Made by a program: the position numbers and the translations under genes. A DNA stretch of 6,096 nt, taken from the NCBI GenBank assembly GCA_027030435.1, contig JALVEX010000004.1, forward strand, positions 1-6,096, written 5' to 3'. The notes beneath the pieces were generated by a model. That model had not been told where the DNA came from. It did no database searches and saw nothing but the letters and a program-made list of their open reading frames with translations. Below are positions 5,331 to 6,096 of this stretch, piece after piece (position 1 is the stretch's first letter; every line of letters begins with the position of its first letter). The DNA is from Paracoccaceae bacterium (lineage in GTDB: Bacteria; Pseudomonadota; Alphaproteobacteria; Rhodobacterales; Rhodobacteraceae).

Positions 5331-5359
5331 GCCGGGGGTGTGTTGTTGCCCCCGGCTTT
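5331..5359 (+). terminator. Intrinsic terminator of the exported protein gene
   Basis: GCCGGGGG (5331-5338) pairs with CCCCCGGC (5349-5356) in a perfect 8-bp GC stem with a 10-nt loop, followed by TTT. The T-run is short but the stem is very strong. It lies between two convergent genes. On the minus strand the hairpin is followed by CGATCC rather than T, so it should work mainly for the plus strand. Confidence 0.7.
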
Positions 5360-5422
5360 CGCGTGCCCGAAGCCCTGCCGGATCAGCGGCGCGGCCGGGG
5401 CTGGATGCTCAGGGTGGGGCCT

Positions 5423-6096
5423 TCAGGAAAGCTGACGGTAGACGTCATTGGCGAGCGCCAGCAGGCTCTTGCGCGGCAGATCCCCCACCAGCGCATAGGC
5501 GAGGTGCTCGTCCTGCCAGTAGAAGCTGCCGGTTTCGCCCTGCTGGCGGTAGCGGAAGGCGGCATATTGCCCGCCCGGATCGCGCACCGCGAACAGGGTG
5601 ATACGATGGCCGGCATCGTCCTCATACATGAATTGCGCCGCCGGGCCTTCACCCGAGGGCAGGAGCCGCCCGCCCACGAGGCGGAAGCCTTGGGCGCTGA
5701 GATCCGGCACCGTGAGCGCATGGCCGAGTCGCTTGGAGAGCCAGCGGATCAGGAGATCCTCCTCCTTGCCCGAGATTTCCACCGGGCGCACCGGATCGGA
5801 AGCATAGACGACATGGGCATTGATCGCATCCTCGATCAGCCGGGCGGTATATTGCCCGTCCGCCCCCCGCGCGGACAGCAGGGAATGGCCAAACCACCCG
5901 CCCGCTAGCCCGAGCCCGAGAAGCGCGAGCCCGGCGGCGAGGGCGCGCCAGGGCACATGCGCTGCCGTCCCGGCCTCGCGGGGCAGGGGCGGGGCCTTGC
6001 GGGGTGTGGGGAAGAGGCGGCGCAGGGCCTCGTTCTGGGCCTGCCAATCGGCCACTTCGCGCGCCTTATCAGGATGCGCGGCAAGCCAGGCTTCCA
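5423..6096 (-). CDS. Membrane anti-sigma factor, N-terminus beyond the window
   Basis: The C-terminal 223 residues of a minus-strand protein are visible; the frame stays open to the right edge. The visible part begins EAWLAAHPDKAREVADWQAQNEALRRLF, the end of the N-terminal anti-sigma domain as seen in alphaproteobacterial anti-sigma factors. A Pro/Arg linker, one transmembrane helix (about visible residues 49-71, ALAAGLALLGLGLAGGWFG) and a periplasmic domain follow, with AINAHVVYASDPVRPVEI, LIRWLSKRLGH and FRLVGGRLLPSGEGPAAQFMYED. It would hold an ECF sigma factor inactive at the inner membrane until a periplasmic signal arrives. The cognate sigma gene is probably just beyond the right edge. 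The visible part has no cysteine, so any HxxxCxxC zinc motif would have to lie in the missing N-terminus. A GTG at 6055 is an internal codon, not a start. The gene is convergent with the exported protein gene. Confidence 0.85.
   Translation of the reverse strand, partial: EAWLAAHPDKAREVADWQAQNEALRRLFPTPRKAPPLPREAGTAAHVPWRALAAGLALLGLGLAGGWFGHSLLSARGADGQYTARLIEDAINAHVVYASDPVRPVEISGKEEDLLIRWLSKRLGHALTVPDLSAQGFRLVGGRLLPSGEGPAAQFMYEDDAGHRITLFAVRDPGGQYAAFRYRQQGETGSFYWQDEHLAYALVGDLPRKSLLALANDVYRQLS

Noticed and set aside
5363..5908. Plus-strand open frame antisense to the anti-sigma factor
   Set aside because: No domain or translation signal; the minus-strand frame has a clear anti-sigma architecture.
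1..6096. tRNA, rRNA, CRISPR array, insertion sequence ends or phage attachment site
   Set aside because: I saw no tRNA cloverleaf, regularly spaced repeats, transposase-like frame or terminal inverted repeats on either strand.

Overview
The window is GC-rich, with many C/G-ending codons and long antisense shadow frames. It looks like chromosomal DNA of an alphaproteobacterium, most likely Rhodobacterales. The clues are a short DksA variant lacking most zinc ligands, a DUF2927-like lipoprotein, a VPLPA-CTERM-type sorting signal, and the form of the anti-sigma factor. This assignment is from recognition of families, not from a search.

Layout. Positions 1-1821 on the minus strand hold a compact three-gene operon: a MoxR-type AAA+ ATPase, a GNAT acetyltransferase overlapping it by 4 nt (ATGA), and a DUF2927-like lipoprotein whose ATG follows the GNAT stop by one base and which runs off the left edge. 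A good promoter match (TTGTCA-N17-TAGAAG, 1874-1902) drives it. Positions 2010-3785 on the plus strand hold a DksA/TraR-family transcription factor with its own intrinsic terminator, then a group A FAD-dependent aromatic monooxygenase. Positions 3786-5307 are visibly less GC-rich. They hold a four-helix MAPEG membrane protein behind an AT-rich leader with three dyads, then a secreted VPLPA-CTERM-like protein preceded by a 10-bp inverted repeat and followed by two tandem hairpins. Positions 5423-6096 on the minus strand are most of a membrane anti-sigma factor whose N-terminus, and probably its sigma factor, lie beyond the right edge.

How the genes relate. The minus-strand operon looks like an ATPase/accessory module, since MoxR proteins usually work with a VWA-domain partner; none is visible here. 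DksA is a global RNA polymerase regulator and is divergent from that operon. The monooxygenase, MAPEG and sorting-signal genes look like independent units, each with its own Shine-Dalgarno site and spacing of about 135-240 nt. No RNA gene, CRISPR array, insertion sequence or obvious new defence-type system is seen. The points most worth a second look are the dyad cluster before the MAPEG gene, the inverted repeat before the exported protein, and the coupled MoxR-GNAT-lipoprotein arrangement.
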